64,000 nt of DNA, taken from assembly GCF_036245645.1 (NCBI RefSeq), contig NZ_BTPE01000004.1, positions 1-64,000 of the forward strand, read 5' to 3'. Position 1 is the stretch's first letter. Each line of letters opens with the position of its first letter. Both the position numbers and the translations under genes were made by a program. This document shows positions 17,699-25,977 of this stretch, in pieces. The notes under the pieces are model-generated. The model searched no databases and was not told where the DNA came from. It was given only the letters and a program-made list of their open reading frames with translations. The stretch is from Algoriphagus taiwanensis (GTDB lineage Bacteria; Bacteroidota; Bacteroidia; Cytophagales; Cyclobacteriaceae).

Positions 17699-18901
17699 AT
17701 GAATTCTATTCTATCGGATCGCATCTTAAGTATGGAGGAATCAGCTACTCTGGCCATGGCAAAAAAAGCCAGGGAACTGAAATCTCAAGGCATTGATATC
17801 ATCAGTTTGAGTTTGGGTGAGCCTGATTTCAAAACGCCACAGCATATTCAGAATGCCGCCAAAGATGCCATCGATGAAGGAAAATACTTTGCCTACCCAC
17901 CCGTGGCAGGCTATCAGGATCTTCGGGAAGCGATTGCAAAGAAGCTTCGGGAAGAAAACAATATCTCTCAAGCCAAAGCTGAAAACATCGTCGTTTCCAC
18001 CGGTGCCAAGCATTCCATTGCCAATACTTTCATGTGCCTGATCAACGAGGGAGACGAAGTGGTGATTTTTTCCCCATACTGGGTTAGCTATGCAGAGATC
18101 ATCAAGCTATGCGGTGGCGTTCCTGTGTTGATCGAGGGAAATCTGGAAAACAACTTCAAGGCTACCGCAGCGCAGTTGGAAGCAGCCATCACCCCAAAAA
18201 CCAAGGCTGTGATCTATTCCTCTCCGTGTAATCCAACAGGGTCGGTTTTCTCCCAACAGGAGCTGGAGGCGATTGCCGAAGTGGTAAAGAAGCATCCGAG
18301 CATGGTGGTAATCGCCGATGAGATCTATGAGCTGATCAACTTTACCGGTAAGAACTTCAGCATTGCGTCTTTGCCGGGAATGTTTGAAAGAACAGTAACT
18401 GTGAACGGATTTTCCAAAGGCTATGCGATGACAGGCTGGAGAGTTGGGTATATCTGCGCTCCATTGGAAATCTCCAAGGCAGTGGAAAAAATGCAGGGTC
18501 AATTTACTTCCGGAAATACAGGGATCGCTCAACGTGCTGCTTTGGCGGGAATCGCCGGAGATCAGACGCCTTCTCAGAAAATGGCCGAGCAATACCTTAA
18601 AAGAAGAGATCTGGTTTTGGGACTCTTGAGAGACATTCCGGGAATCAAAACCCATGTGCCTGAGGGAGCATTTTACTTTTTCCCTGATGTGACGGCTTTC
18701 TTTGGCAAGTCAGCCTATGGCCATACGGTCAACAATGCCGATGACCTTTGCCTTTATCTTTTGGCGGTAGCCAATGTTTCCTTGGTGACCGGGGCGGCTT
18801 TTGGAGCTCCCAACTGTGTGAGAATTTCTTATGCGGCCTCCGAAGAGGAATTGGTGGAAGCCCTGAAGCGGATCAAGAAGGCGTTGGGTGATTTAGCCTA
18901 A
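17699..18901 (+). CDS. Pyridoxal-phosphate aminotransferase, class I (aspartate-type)
   Basis: A 400-aa cytoplasmic fold-type I aminotransferase that moves amino groups between an amino acid (probably aspartate) and 2-oxoglutarate. Visible are SLGEPDF near the N-terminus, the cofactor contact NPTGSVFS, DEIYE, and the PLP lysine in NGFSKGYAMTGWRVGY; the C-terminal arginine appears in NCVRISYA. Length matches AspC-type enzymes. Exact substrate is inferred from overall similarity. Single-gene unit with its own promoter-like box and terminator. Confidence 0.92.
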   Translation: MNSILSDRILSMEESATLAMAKKARELKSQGIDIISLSLGEPDFKTPQHIQNAAKDAIDEGKYFAYPPVAGYQDLREAIAKKLREENNISQAKAENIVVSTGAKHSIANTFMCLINEGDEVVIFSPYWVSYAEIIKLCGGVPVLIEGNLENNFKATAAQLEAAITPKTKAVIYSSPCNPTGSVFSQQELEAIAEVVKKHPSMVVIADEIYELINFTGKNFSIASLPGMFERTVTVNGFSKGYAMTGWRVGYICAPLEISKAVEKMQGQFTSGNTGIAQRAALAGIAGDQTPSQKMAEQYLKRRDLVLGLLRDIPGIKTHVPEGAFYFFPDVTAFFGKSAYGHTVNNADDLCLYLLAVANVSLVTGAAFGAPNCVRISYAASEEELVEALKRIKKALGDLA

Positions 18902-18923
18902 ATTCAGGAAAAAAATATCTCAT

Positions 18924-18955
18924 GGCCCCGGTGAAAATCGGGGCTATTTTTTTTT
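18924..18955 (+). terminator. Rho-independent terminator of the aminotransferase gene
   Basis: GCCCCG/CGGGGC stem (18925-18930 with 18939-18944) followed after TA by nine Ts, 25 bases past the stop codon. Confidence 0.88.
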
Positions 18956-19050
18956 GGGAAGTAAAATAATGCGATTTAAATGGCGATTTGTAGATAAAAA
19001 ACGATCAAGTATTTGATTGCCAATCTCTCTCAAGGTTATTTCTTTTTTTA

Positions 19051-19150
19051 GTTCTTTTGGCTTGACCCAAAAGAACCAAAAGGTCAAGACGCAGCAAAGC
19101 TTCAACCGCACAAGGCCGGACGCTGGCCCGCTGCCGAGTCCGCCCCCGCG
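19051..19150. repeat. GC-rich structured intergenic element of unknown nature
   Basis: Inside the 385-base gap before the next gene. GTTCTTTTGG (19051-19060) pairs perfectly with 19067-19076. A second option pairs CTTGACC (19061-19067) with GGTCAAG (19082-19088), so the two hairpins exclude each other. A run of about 60 G/C-rich bases with the GGCCGGACGCTGGCCCGC type follows, unlike the AT-rich flanks. It looks like a dispersed repeat or a structured RNA; no known family was recognised. The remainder of the gap (18956-19050, 19151-19290) shows nothing else. Confidence 0.45.
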
Positions 19151-19296
19151 CCTATAGGTGGCATGTTTTGTGATAAAATGGAAAATTAAATGAATACATA
19201 CCGCCTACTCACAACTATTAATTCTTTTTCCTTTTAGTTTTATTTTCTTGAAAATGATTCCAATCACCATGCTGGAGTTTGAAAACTCTTCATTTT

Positions 19297-19324
19297 TTTG
19301 CCTTATCAGAAAGCCTTAATTTTG
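19297..19324 (+). promoter_or_regulatory. Bacteroidota-type promoter of the GT2 gene
   Basis: TAATTTTG at 19317-19324 matches TAnnTTTG; TTTG at 19297-19300 is a possible -33 element (spacing 16, slightly short). It would give a leader of only about 10 bases before the ATG at 19341. Confidence 0.45.
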
Positions 19325-19340
19325 GCACAAATCTTTTCCC

Positions 19341-20051
19341 ATGCCTGAAGTACTCGTCATCACTCCTGTCAAAAATTCGGTGGAAACCACCCTGGATACC
19401 GCCAAAGCCATTCGAAATTCCAGTGTGAAGGTGACGCACGTTATTTTTAATGACTTCAGCACCGAAGAGACTAAGGCAGTTTTAGAAAAAAACAAGGCTG
19501 AAATCGGGTATGAACTTATCCATCTGGAAGACATCACAGACCATCCTTCGCCAAATTATAAGTTGGTTCTTCAGATAGCCCAAAAGCGAGCTTTGGAGGA
19601 AAAGCTTCCTCTGCTGGTAGTCGAGTCGGATGTGGTGATTCATCCGGATACGATAGAGAAACTTCTCCAAGCCATGAAAAAGGATGGCAAATCCGGTTTG
19701 GTTGGCTCGGTGACGGTAGATGAAAAAGGCGTGGTAAATTTCCCATACCTGAAATTCAAGGGGATCAAAGAACCGGAAATTCTGACGAATCGAAGCCTGA
19801 GTTTTTGCTGTACCTTGTTTTCTCCTGAGTTTTTAGAAAGCTATTCCTTTACAGGATTGGATGAGGCTAAAGATTGGTACGACACCTTTATTTCCAAAAA
19901 ATCCATCGAACTCGGTTTTCAAAACCGGGTTTTGATGAATGCACCGGTTTGGCATCGGCCCCATGCCAGTCGTCCCTGGAAGCAGCTCAAATACAGCAAT
20001 CCCCTCAAATACTACTTTTTGAAGTTTTGGAAGGGTTGGGATAAAATCTGA
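19341..20051 (+). CDS. Glycosyltransferase family 2-like protein
   Basis: A 236-aa protein with a GT-A fold start (VLVITPVKNSVETTLD), a HVIFNDFS strand, and VVESDVVIHPDT in the place of the metal-binding DxD region. It probably transfers a sugar from a nucleotide donor to a surface glycan or protein at the cytoplasmic side. No membrane segment is seen. Neighbours on the other strand are an FkbM methyltransferase and another GT2, pointing to a small glycan-decoration locus; acceptor and sugar are unknown. Confidence 0.8.
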   Translation: MPEVLVITPVKNSVETTLDTAKAIRNSSVKVTHVIFNDFSTEETKAVLEKNKAEIGYELIHLEDITDHPSPNYKLVLQIAQKRALEEKLPLLVVESDVVIHPDTIEKLLQAMKKDGKSGLVGSVTVDEKGVVNFPYLKFKGIKEPEILTNRSLSFCCTLFSPEFLESYSFTGLDEAKDWYDTFISKKSIELGFQNRVLMNAPVWHRPHASRPWKQLKYSNPLKYYFLKFWKGWDKI

Positions 20052-20057
20052 TCTATT

Positions 20058-20873
20058 TCAGTTGAAAAATCTCGTAAACTTCTCATCCGGATGCAGCATG
20101 GCGAGGGTGTCCCTCCCGAATTCTCTGAGTCGGTAGCCATTTCCCCGAAGCATCTGATAGCACTCTTCCAACTCTTTTTTGGAGTGGTTTACGTTTTCGA
20201 AAATGATGGCTTTGGGCTGTGAGGTAGGAATATCAAAAATCCGAATGACCTCCAAGTCAAAGCCTTCAGCGTCGATCTGGAGTAGATCAATGGTATTGAG
20301 ATGAAATCTTTCCTGTAGACTTTTTGGGCTGATGATTTCCACTTTTTCTTCTACGATTCTCTTTTCTGCTTCCTTAGGGATGGGGATTCCAAACTTTCGG
20401 CAGTTTTTTTCTACAATGCCATTTTCAAACAATTCCTCTACTTTCTCCTTTGAAAAAGAGGCAAGCCCTGTCGCCCATCGCATATCGCTGAATCCGATTT
20501 TGTAAAGGGGCAGATACCCATCTTTTTCCCCGATTCCAGCACACAGGAGATGCAGGCCTTTATTTTTTTTGTAAATGTCTTTCAGGTATTGGTTAAAAAC
20601 CCCTGACTGTGGCTCCAGCAGGACTCCTTTCCATCGGTCTCTTTTGATGAATTTGTGGATGGGATCGTTGGTGATTCCATCGTTGGCCCCGATTTGGATG
20701 ACAGTAAAGTCTCCGTTTTTGGCAAGGGAATACTCTGATAAAAACTCCGATAAACTACCCGGCTTGGGTTTGTACCAATGCCTGTAGTACCCCATAAACA
20801 AGGGGTTTTCTTCAGCACTCAATGAAATCCTGAAGTCTTTATACCAAGTTTTAAAGGCGGCTTTGATTGACAT
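20058..20873 (-). CDS. FkbM family SAM-dependent methyltransferase
   Basis: A 271-aa protein. VIQIGANDGITND is the SAM-binding glycine-rich loop, GVLLEPQ the acidic strand, and DLLQIDAEGFDLEVIR the FkbM hallmark block; the final third has PKAIIFENVN. FkbM enzymes O-methylate sugars or macrolides; here the neighbouring glycosyltransferases suggest methylation of a surface glycan. It follows the GT2 gene by 71 bases on the same strand and converges with the upstream GT2 (6-base gap). Confidence 0.88.
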   Translation of the reverse strand: MSIKAAFKTWYKDFRISLSAEENPLFMGYYRHWYKPKPGSLSEFLSEYSLAKNGDFTVIQIGANDGITNDPIHKFIKRDRWKGVLLEPQSGVFNQYLKDIYKKNKGLHLLCAGIGEKDGYLPLYKIGFSDMRWATGLASFSKEKVEELFENGIVEKNCRKFGIPIPKEAEKRIVEEKVEIISPKSLQERFHLNTIDLLQIDAEGFDLEVIRIFDIPTSQPKAIIFENVNHSKKELEECYQMLRGNGYRLREFGRDTLAMLHPDEKFTRFFN

Positions 20874-20944
20874 TCGATTGGAGGTTGATGGGGATATTTA
20901 GGGCCAAAATAACAGACTTAATCCGCAAAATATGCGGCAGGATT

Positions 20945-21742
20945 TCATTTCTTTTTCCCTTCTTCCTTCCATCCCAAAAACTTCAGCAAATTATTATAGG
21001 CTTTGGAATAGGTTCTCTGATACCTCAAAGGGCCATTTAATTCCCTTTCAAAAAAATCTGCATGCTTTTGATTGAGGTAATCAATTCGCTCTCTTTTTTT
21101 GGCTTGGGTTCCGGTTTTTTTTCGCTTACTGCTAGGAGTGAGTCTGTAGAAAAAGCCCGTAAAAGGAAGCTGCACAACTTCTCCTCCGTTTTTGAGCATT
21201 TTGATCCAAAATTCCCAATCCTCACGGCCCATCTTCATGTCCTCAGAAAAACCACCTACCTCCATCGCATCCTTTTTCCAAAACAGGGCGGCAGAAAAAA
21301 TCATGTTGTCACGGGCTAATTGGTATCGGCTGAAGGGTTTCAATTTCCATGCTTTTTGGCCTGATTCATTGAATTTCACCGCCTGACAGTAAACCACCTT
21401 TACCTCAGGTCGGGAGATCAGTACTTTTACCCCTTCTTCGATGTAATTGGAAGAAATCAAGTCATCTCCATCCAAAGGCAGGAGAATTTCCCCTTTTGCT
21501 TCCTGAATACCTCGGTTACGCGCTTTGGAAACCCCTCCGTTGGGCTGGTCAATGACCCGTATCTCTGAGTTTTGCTTCGCCAAATCCAATGCAATCTGAA
21601 GAGATTCATCTGCGGAGCCATCATTTACGATCAATAGTTCGACCGGTCTGTAACTCGATTTTAAAGCGTTTTCAACAGTTTCCTGAAGATATCGAGCCTG
21701 ATTATAGCAAGGGATAATGATGGATACTAATGGATTGGACAT
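20945..21742 (-). CDS. Glycosyltransferase family 2
   Basis: A 265-aa GT2 enzyme. LVSIIIPCYNQARYLQETV is the classic N-terminus, followed by ELLIVNDGSADES (donor binding), GGVSKARNRG, and LPLDGDDLIS with the DGDD metal motif. It would add a sugar to a glycan acceptor. The start at 21742 (MSNPLVS) is preferred to one eight codons upstream because GT2 proteins begin close to the first strand. Probably one operon with FkbM. Confidence 0.92.
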   Translation of the reverse strand: MSNPLVSIIIPCYNQARYLQETVENALKSSYRPVELLIVNDGSADESLQIALDLAKQNSEIRVIDQPNGGVSKARNRGIQEAKGEILLPLDGDDLISSNYIEEGVKVLISRPEVKVVYCQAVKFNESGQKAWKLKPFSRYQLARDNMIFSAALFWKKDAMEVGGFSEDMKMGREDWEFWIKMLKNGGEVVQLPFTGFFYRLTPSSKRKKTGTQAKKRERIDYLNQKHADFFERELNGPLRYQRTYSKAYNNLLKFLGWKEEGKKK

Positions 21743-21908
21743 GAAGTAATTGTAAGCTTTAATCAAATTTAAAGATATTTTTCTGGGCCATCTCCGAGGA
21801 GAAGTGAGTAAAGTTCAAAAATTCATCCTGAAAAAATCTTTCGAAAAGTTTGCTAGGACTTGATTTTCAATTAATTTAGAAATGGTGATTAACAACTTTT
21901 CTCAAAAA

Positions 21909-21995
21909 TACTTTTGTAAAAATGTGATTCTTGAGAATCCATTTTTCGAACTCTCACAGTTTATAAGGACCTTGGTGAAAGCCAAGGTTCTTTTT
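21909..21995 (+). promoter_or_regulatory. Structured leader with intrinsic terminator (attenuator or small RNA)
   Basis: TACTTTTG (21909-21916) is a TAnnTTTG -7 box without a clear -33 element. Downstream lie a GATTC-TTGA-GAATC hairpin (21926-21939) and a 9-bp stem GGACCTTGG/CCAAGGTTC (21967-21975 with 21982-21990) followed directly by five Ts. The terminator stands about 30 bases before the start of the DUF4421 gene and after no other plus-strand gene, so it either attenuates that gene or ends a small RNA of about 70 bases. Confidence 0.5.
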
Positions 21996-22023
21996 GTTTA
22001 TATTCAAAAAATATTTGTCTGAA

Positions 22024-23034
22024 TTGAAGAAGCACTTCGCTGTCCTTTTCTCGGTTTTCTTGATTTCGGGGTTTTCAATGGCACAAACACAACCTGCCTA
22101 TGATACCGCTTACGTAGAAAACCTCCCTGAGACCATGGTTCTCAGGCTCTATCTTTCCAGGAAATTTACCGAATTCAATTTTGGGCCGGATTTGCCTGTT
22201 TATGAGCCAAATTCGGGGCTAAACCTTGGAGTCGGGTTTACCTACCAAAAATTCACCCTGAACCTTGCTGCTCCACCATCTTTTTTAAACCCAACCCGAG
22301 AAAAAGACTGGCCAGGTTTTTTGGACTTACAGGTGCATTACTATCCACAAAAGTGGATTTTCGATCTGTTTGCCCAGTTTTACAATGGGTATGTTATCCC
22401 GGATTTTGAAGAACCGGATCAAAAATACCTTAGGGAGGATGTCAGAGTTCGGAAGTTTGGAGTGAATGCAAATTATGTCTTTCTAGGCGACAGGGTATCC
22501 ATGGCGGCCGCAAAGGACCAATCTCAGATTCAAAAGAAATCTGCCATTTCCCCAACGGCAGGTTTGGAGGCCTACCGAGTTAAAATCCAGGGGGACTCAT
22601 TGGTAGTTCCCGGCCCAATCGGGGTCGAGACCAATTATTTGAGAGGTGATTTTTTTCAAATTGGGCCAAACGTCGGAGTTTTGGGGACTTTGGTTTTTGG
22701 AAAGGGCTTTTTTCTCACTGGGGATTTCTCCTACAATGTTGGATTGGGTTACTCTCAATCTGACCAGATCAAGGAGTCCAGAGAATGGGAGATTGTCACC
22801 GGATATTTTTTCAGGGGCTTTTTAGGCTATAATAACCGGCGGTTTACTGCCAATATCAATTATGTGTATAAGCATCTGAACCTAGCGGAGCATGTCGGGC
22901 TTAACCCTTCTGCCAATACAGGTAACTATCGATTTAATATTGGATACAAAATACAACCCGGTCCCAAATTCAAGAAAACTTACAATAAGTTTAACCCAGT
23001 CCGGATTTTGGAATCCATATTCAAAAAAAACTAA
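22024..23034 (+). CDS. DUF4421 family outer-membrane-like protein
   Basis: A 336-aa exported protein of the Bacteroidota DUF4421 family. A signal peptide (ending GFSMAQ) is followed by beta-strand-rich sequence with alternating aromatic residues (LNLGVGFTYQKFTLNLA, FDLFAQFYNGYV, GFFLTGDFSYNVGLGY), typical of an outer-membrane barrel. No ATG precedes the signal peptide, so a TTG is used; the TTG at 22024 gives MKKHFAVLFSV, while TTG 22015 or 21994 are possible. It lies behind an intrinsic-terminator hairpin, so transcription may be attenuated. Confidence 0.78.
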   Translation: MKKHFAVLFSVFLISGFSMAQTQPAYDTAYVENLPETMVLRLYLSRKFTEFNFGPDLPVYEPNSGLNLGVGFTYQKFTLNLAAPPSFLNPTREKDWPGFLDLQVHYYPQKWIFDLFAQFYNGYVIPDFEEPDQKYLREDVRVRKFGVNANYVFLGDRVSMAAAKDQSQIQKKSAISPTAGLEAYRVKIQGDSLVVPGPIGVETNYLRGDFFQIGPNVGVLGTLVFGKGFFLTGDFSYNVGLGYSQSDQIKESREWEIVTGYFFRGFLGYNNRRFTANINYVYKHLNLAEHVGLNPSANTGNYRFNIGYKIQPGPKFKKTYNKFNPVRILESIFKKN

Positions 23035-23087
23035 GCTCCCCCGATAGATTTTTTTAGCTTTGGGCTCTGATCAATCAACCTTTTGCT

Positions 23088-24632
23088 ATGCAAGAATCAT
23101 TTGGCGTATCCCAGGCTCTCCGCAATCTCGGACTAATAGAAACCAATTTGGGAACCTCCACCGGTAAGGTCTGGATGGATTCCGGGGAATCTTCTATTTC
23201 CTCTTATTCACCTGCAGATGGAGAACTAATCGGCAAAGTCCAGGTAACTTCCTCTGAGGATTATGAGAAAGTCATCACTCAGGCACAAATTGCCTTTGAA
23301 AAGTGGAGAACTATCCCAGCTCCTCATCGGGGAGAAATCGTACGCGAAATCGGAAATGCACTGAGAGAAGTCAAAGCAGATCTGGGTAAACTCGTTTCTT
23401 ATGAAATGGGAAAATCCTATCAGGAAGGATTGGGAGAGGTGCAGGAGATGATCGATATCTGTGATTTTGCCGTTGGCTTATCCAGGCAATTGTATGGGCT
23501 GACCATGCATTCGGAACGCCCCGGTCACCGCATGTATGAGCAGTGGCACCCTCTGGGTATCGTTGGAATTATTTCTGCCTTTAATTTTCCTGTAGCCGTT
23601 TGGTCATGGAATGCCGCTATCGCTTGGGTTTGTGGGGATGTGTGCGTGTGGAAGCCTTCGGAAAAAGCGCCTCTTTCCGGTATAGCCTGCCAAAAGATCG
23701 TGGCGGATATCTTTGAAAAGCACGGAATGCCGGAAGGGATTTCCAACCTTATTGTAGGTGACTACCAGGTAGGAGAGTGGATGACTCAGGACACCCGGGT
23801 TCCTTTGATTTCTGCGACAGGATCTACCCGAATGGGGAAAATTGTAGGAAAAACTGTGGCAGAACGACTCGGAAGGTCTCTTCTCGAATTGGGAGGAAAC
23901 AATGCCATCATCATCACCGAAAATGCAGACTTGGATATGGCTATTCGAGGTGCTTTATTCGGTGCTGTGGGTACAGCCGGGCAACGATGTACCACCACCA
24001 GAAGATTGATCATTCATGAAAATGTCTACGAGGAAGTCAAATCCAGACTGGCCTCAGCCTATTCCAAACTGGTGATTGGCAATCCGCTGGACGAAAAAAA
24101 TCATGTCGGTCCGCTGATCGATCAAGACTCGGTCAAAAACTACCTGGCAGCTATAGAAAAAGTAAAAGCCGAAGGTGGAAAAGCAGTAGTAGAAGGTGGA
24201 GTATTGCAAGGAGAGGGATACGAATCCGGCTGCTATGTAAAGCCTGCGATCTACGAAGCGGAGAATCATTACGAAATCGTGCAGCACGAGACTTTTGCTC
24301 CGATACTTTATCTGATTCAATATAAGACCTTGCCAGAAGCGATAGCCTTGCACAACGGAGTGCCTCAGGGACTGTCTTCGGCCATCATGACCACGAATAT
24401 GAGGGAAGCAGAAGCATTCCTTTCAGCTGCAGGTTCAGACTGTGGGATTGCCAATGTGAATATCGGTACTTCTGGTGCTGAGATCGGAGGGGCTTTTGGA
24501 GGAGAAAAGGAAACCGGTGGAGGCCGTGAGTCAGGGTCAGATTCTTGGAAAGCCTACATGCGCCGTCAGACCAATACGATCAACTATTCCACCTCATTGC
24601 CTTTGGCACAGGGAATCAAGTTTGATATTTAA
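23088..24632 (+). CDS. Aldehyde dehydrogenase, ALDH7 (aminoadipate-semialdehyde) type
   Basis: A 514-aa NAD(P)-dependent aldehyde dehydrogenase. NFPVAVWSWNAAIAWVCGD and WKPSEKAPL bind the cofactor, LELGGNNAII holds the general-base Glu, and GQRCTTTRRL the catalytic Cys. The N-terminal start FGVSQALRNLGL and overall pattern match ALDH7/antiquitin, which oxidises 2-aminoadipate 6-semialdehyde in lysine breakdown and related aldehydes. TAGCTTTG at 23055-23062 may be a -7 promoter box. Single gene; substrate is inferred from subfamily. Confidence 0.9.
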   Translation: MQESFGVSQALRNLGLIETNLGTSTGKVWMDSGESSISSYSPADGELIGKVQVTSSEDYEKVITQAQIAFEKWRTIPAPHRGEIVREIGNALREVKADLGKLVSYEMGKSYQEGLGEVQEMIDICDFAVGLSRQLYGLTMHSERPGHRMYEQWHPLGIVGIISAFNFPVAVWSWNAAIAWVCGDVCVWKPSEKAPLSGIACQKIVADIFEKHGMPEGISNLIVGDYQVGEWMTQDTRVPLISATGSTRMGKIVGKTVAERLGRSLLELGGNNAIIITENADLDMAIRGALFGAVGTAGQRCTTTRRLIIHENVYEEVKSRLASAYSKLVIGNPLDEKNHVGPLIDQDSVKNYLAAIEKVKAEGGKAVVEGGVLQGEGYESGCYVKPAIYEAENHYEIVQHETFAPILYLIQYKTLPEAIALHNGVPQGLSSAIMTTNMREAEAFLSAAGSDCGIANVNIGTSGAEIGGAFGGEKETGGGRESGSDSWKAYMRRQTNTINYSTSLPLAQGIKFDI

Positions 24633-24670
24633 AGTATTGTCTGCTTTGCCTTCCAAACCAAATTATAGGG

Positions 24671-24700
24671 TCGGAAGTCGGATGACCGAAGTCCGATGAG
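24671..24700. repeat. Imperfect palindrome with direct repeat, dispersed-repeat-like
   Basis: CGGAAGTCGG (24672-24681) and CCGAAGTCCG (24686-24695) form an imperfect stem (8 of 10 pairs), and AGTCSGATGA occurs twice with a 14-base period. It lies in the 200 bases between two convergent genes. Similar GAAGTCGGATGACCGAAGT sequences are remembered from related genomes; unverified. Confidence 0.4.
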
Positions 24701-24778
24701 TTCCAAATTTGAACATTACCTGAGAGCTTGAAAGGTCGTCCTTCCTAAAGATTGGAAGCCGCAATACAAGTTTAAAAA

Positions 24779-24819
24779 TCAAAAACTTGCTCTTTCTATA
24801 TGGAAGAGCAAGTTTTTTT
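24779..24819. terminator. Bidirectional rho-independent terminator
   Basis: An 11-bp perfect stem AACTTGCTCTT/AAGAGCAAGTT (24784-24794 with 24804-24814) is flanked by an A run on the left and a T run on the right, serving the convergent ALDH and PPK2 genes. Confidence 0.88.
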
Positions 24820-24835
24820 AGGCTTAAATGGAGAA

Positions 24836-25786
24836 TCAGCTTTCTCCCGAAAGCAATTTGCTTTTGATTTCCTGAAGTTCGGCCACTTTTTCTTCACTTA
24901 CTGAGGGGTACTGAAGGTCCAGCCCATCCAAGGCCGAAATGATGGCTGATGCCACGGCAATTCTCGCATAAGACTTATTATCTGCGGGAATCACGTACCA
25001 AGGGGAGTCTTTGGTAGAGGTTTCCCGGATTGCTTTTTCGTAAGCTTTCATGTAGTCATCCCAATGTCCTCTTTCCTTGATGTCACTGGTGCTGAATTTC
25101 CAGTTTTTGTTTTTGTCCTCAATTCTGTCCAAAAACCGCTGTTTTTGCTCCTCTGGAGAGACATGAAGGAAGATTTTAATGACTTTGGTACCATTACGGT
25201 TCAGATATGTTTCAAAATTCCGGATGTCTTCCAGTCTTTGATCCCAGATTTTTTTGGTGATGAGTTTTTGTGGGAGTTTCTGACTTTTCAAAATGGCCTC
25301 GTGAACTCGTACCACAAGCACTTCTTCGTAGTAGGAGCGATTGAAAATACCGATGCGGCCTCGTTCGGGAAGTTCTTTGAGGCATCTCCAGAGGAAATCA
25401 TGATCTAGTTCTTCCGCACTTGGAGCTTTGAAAGAAGTCACTTGGCATCCTTGCGGGTTCACGCCAGAAAGGACATGCTTGATCGCTCCGTCTTTTCCTG
25501 CTGCATCCATGGCCTGGAAAATCACCAACAAGGACCATCTATCCTGTGCATACAGCACTTCCTGCAATCGAGTCAGCTCCTGAATGCCCTGTTCCAATGC
25601 TTCTTTGACCAGGGGCTTATCCTCAGGCCCTAATTCCATTTTAGGCTGGGTGGAATAATCCTTCAGCTTAAAGTCCTTACCATTTCCTACGTGATATCTT
25701 TTAGCCAATTTTTTGGCTCTTTTGATGATTTCCTCATCACTCATTTTTTTGAGTGCCTCTGCGGTTAGTTTTTCCTCTTGTATCAT
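24836..25786 (-). CDS. ppk2: Polyphosphate kinase 2 family protein
   Basis: A 316-aa cytoplasmic kinase that uses polyphosphate to phosphorylate nucleotides (or the reverse). FQAMDAAGKDGAIKHV is the Walker A motif, FNRSYYEEVLVVRVH the Walker B block, and IKERGHWDDYMKAYE the conserved lid/helix region. One PPK2 domain of normal size with an N-terminal extension of about 60 residues. Whether it prefers AMP, ADP or GDP cannot be read reliably. Single gene. Confidence 0.93.
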   Translation of the reverse strand: MIQEEKLTAEALKKMSDEEIIKRAKKLAKRYHVGNGKDFKLKDYSTQPKMELGPEDKPLVKEALEQGIQELTRLQEVLYAQDRWSLLVIFQAMDAAGKDGAIKHVLSGVNPQGCQVTSFKAPSAEELDHDFLWRCLKELPERGRIGIFNRSYYEEVLVVRVHEAILKSQKLPQKLITKKIWDQRLEDIRNFETYLNRNGTKVIKIFLHVSPEEQKQRFLDRIEDKNKNWKFSTSDIKERGHWDDYMKAYEKAIRETSTKDSPWYVIPADNKSYARIAVASAIISALDGLDLQYPSVSEEKVAELQEIKSKLLSGES

Positions 25787-25977
25787 AGTTTCTTAAAAAA
25801 GAAGGATTCCCCATTTATATTCTGAGTTTTCATATCCAAGGTTTGTCCTTCAATGATTTTTATCTTTTTGGAATAAGGATAAATTACATCAAGAAAAGCC
25901 GATATCCAATATTCGGTGAGGATTGCAACCCTTTCTCTTTCTTATCGATTAGATTTTTGAAGGTAAAACAAACAAAA

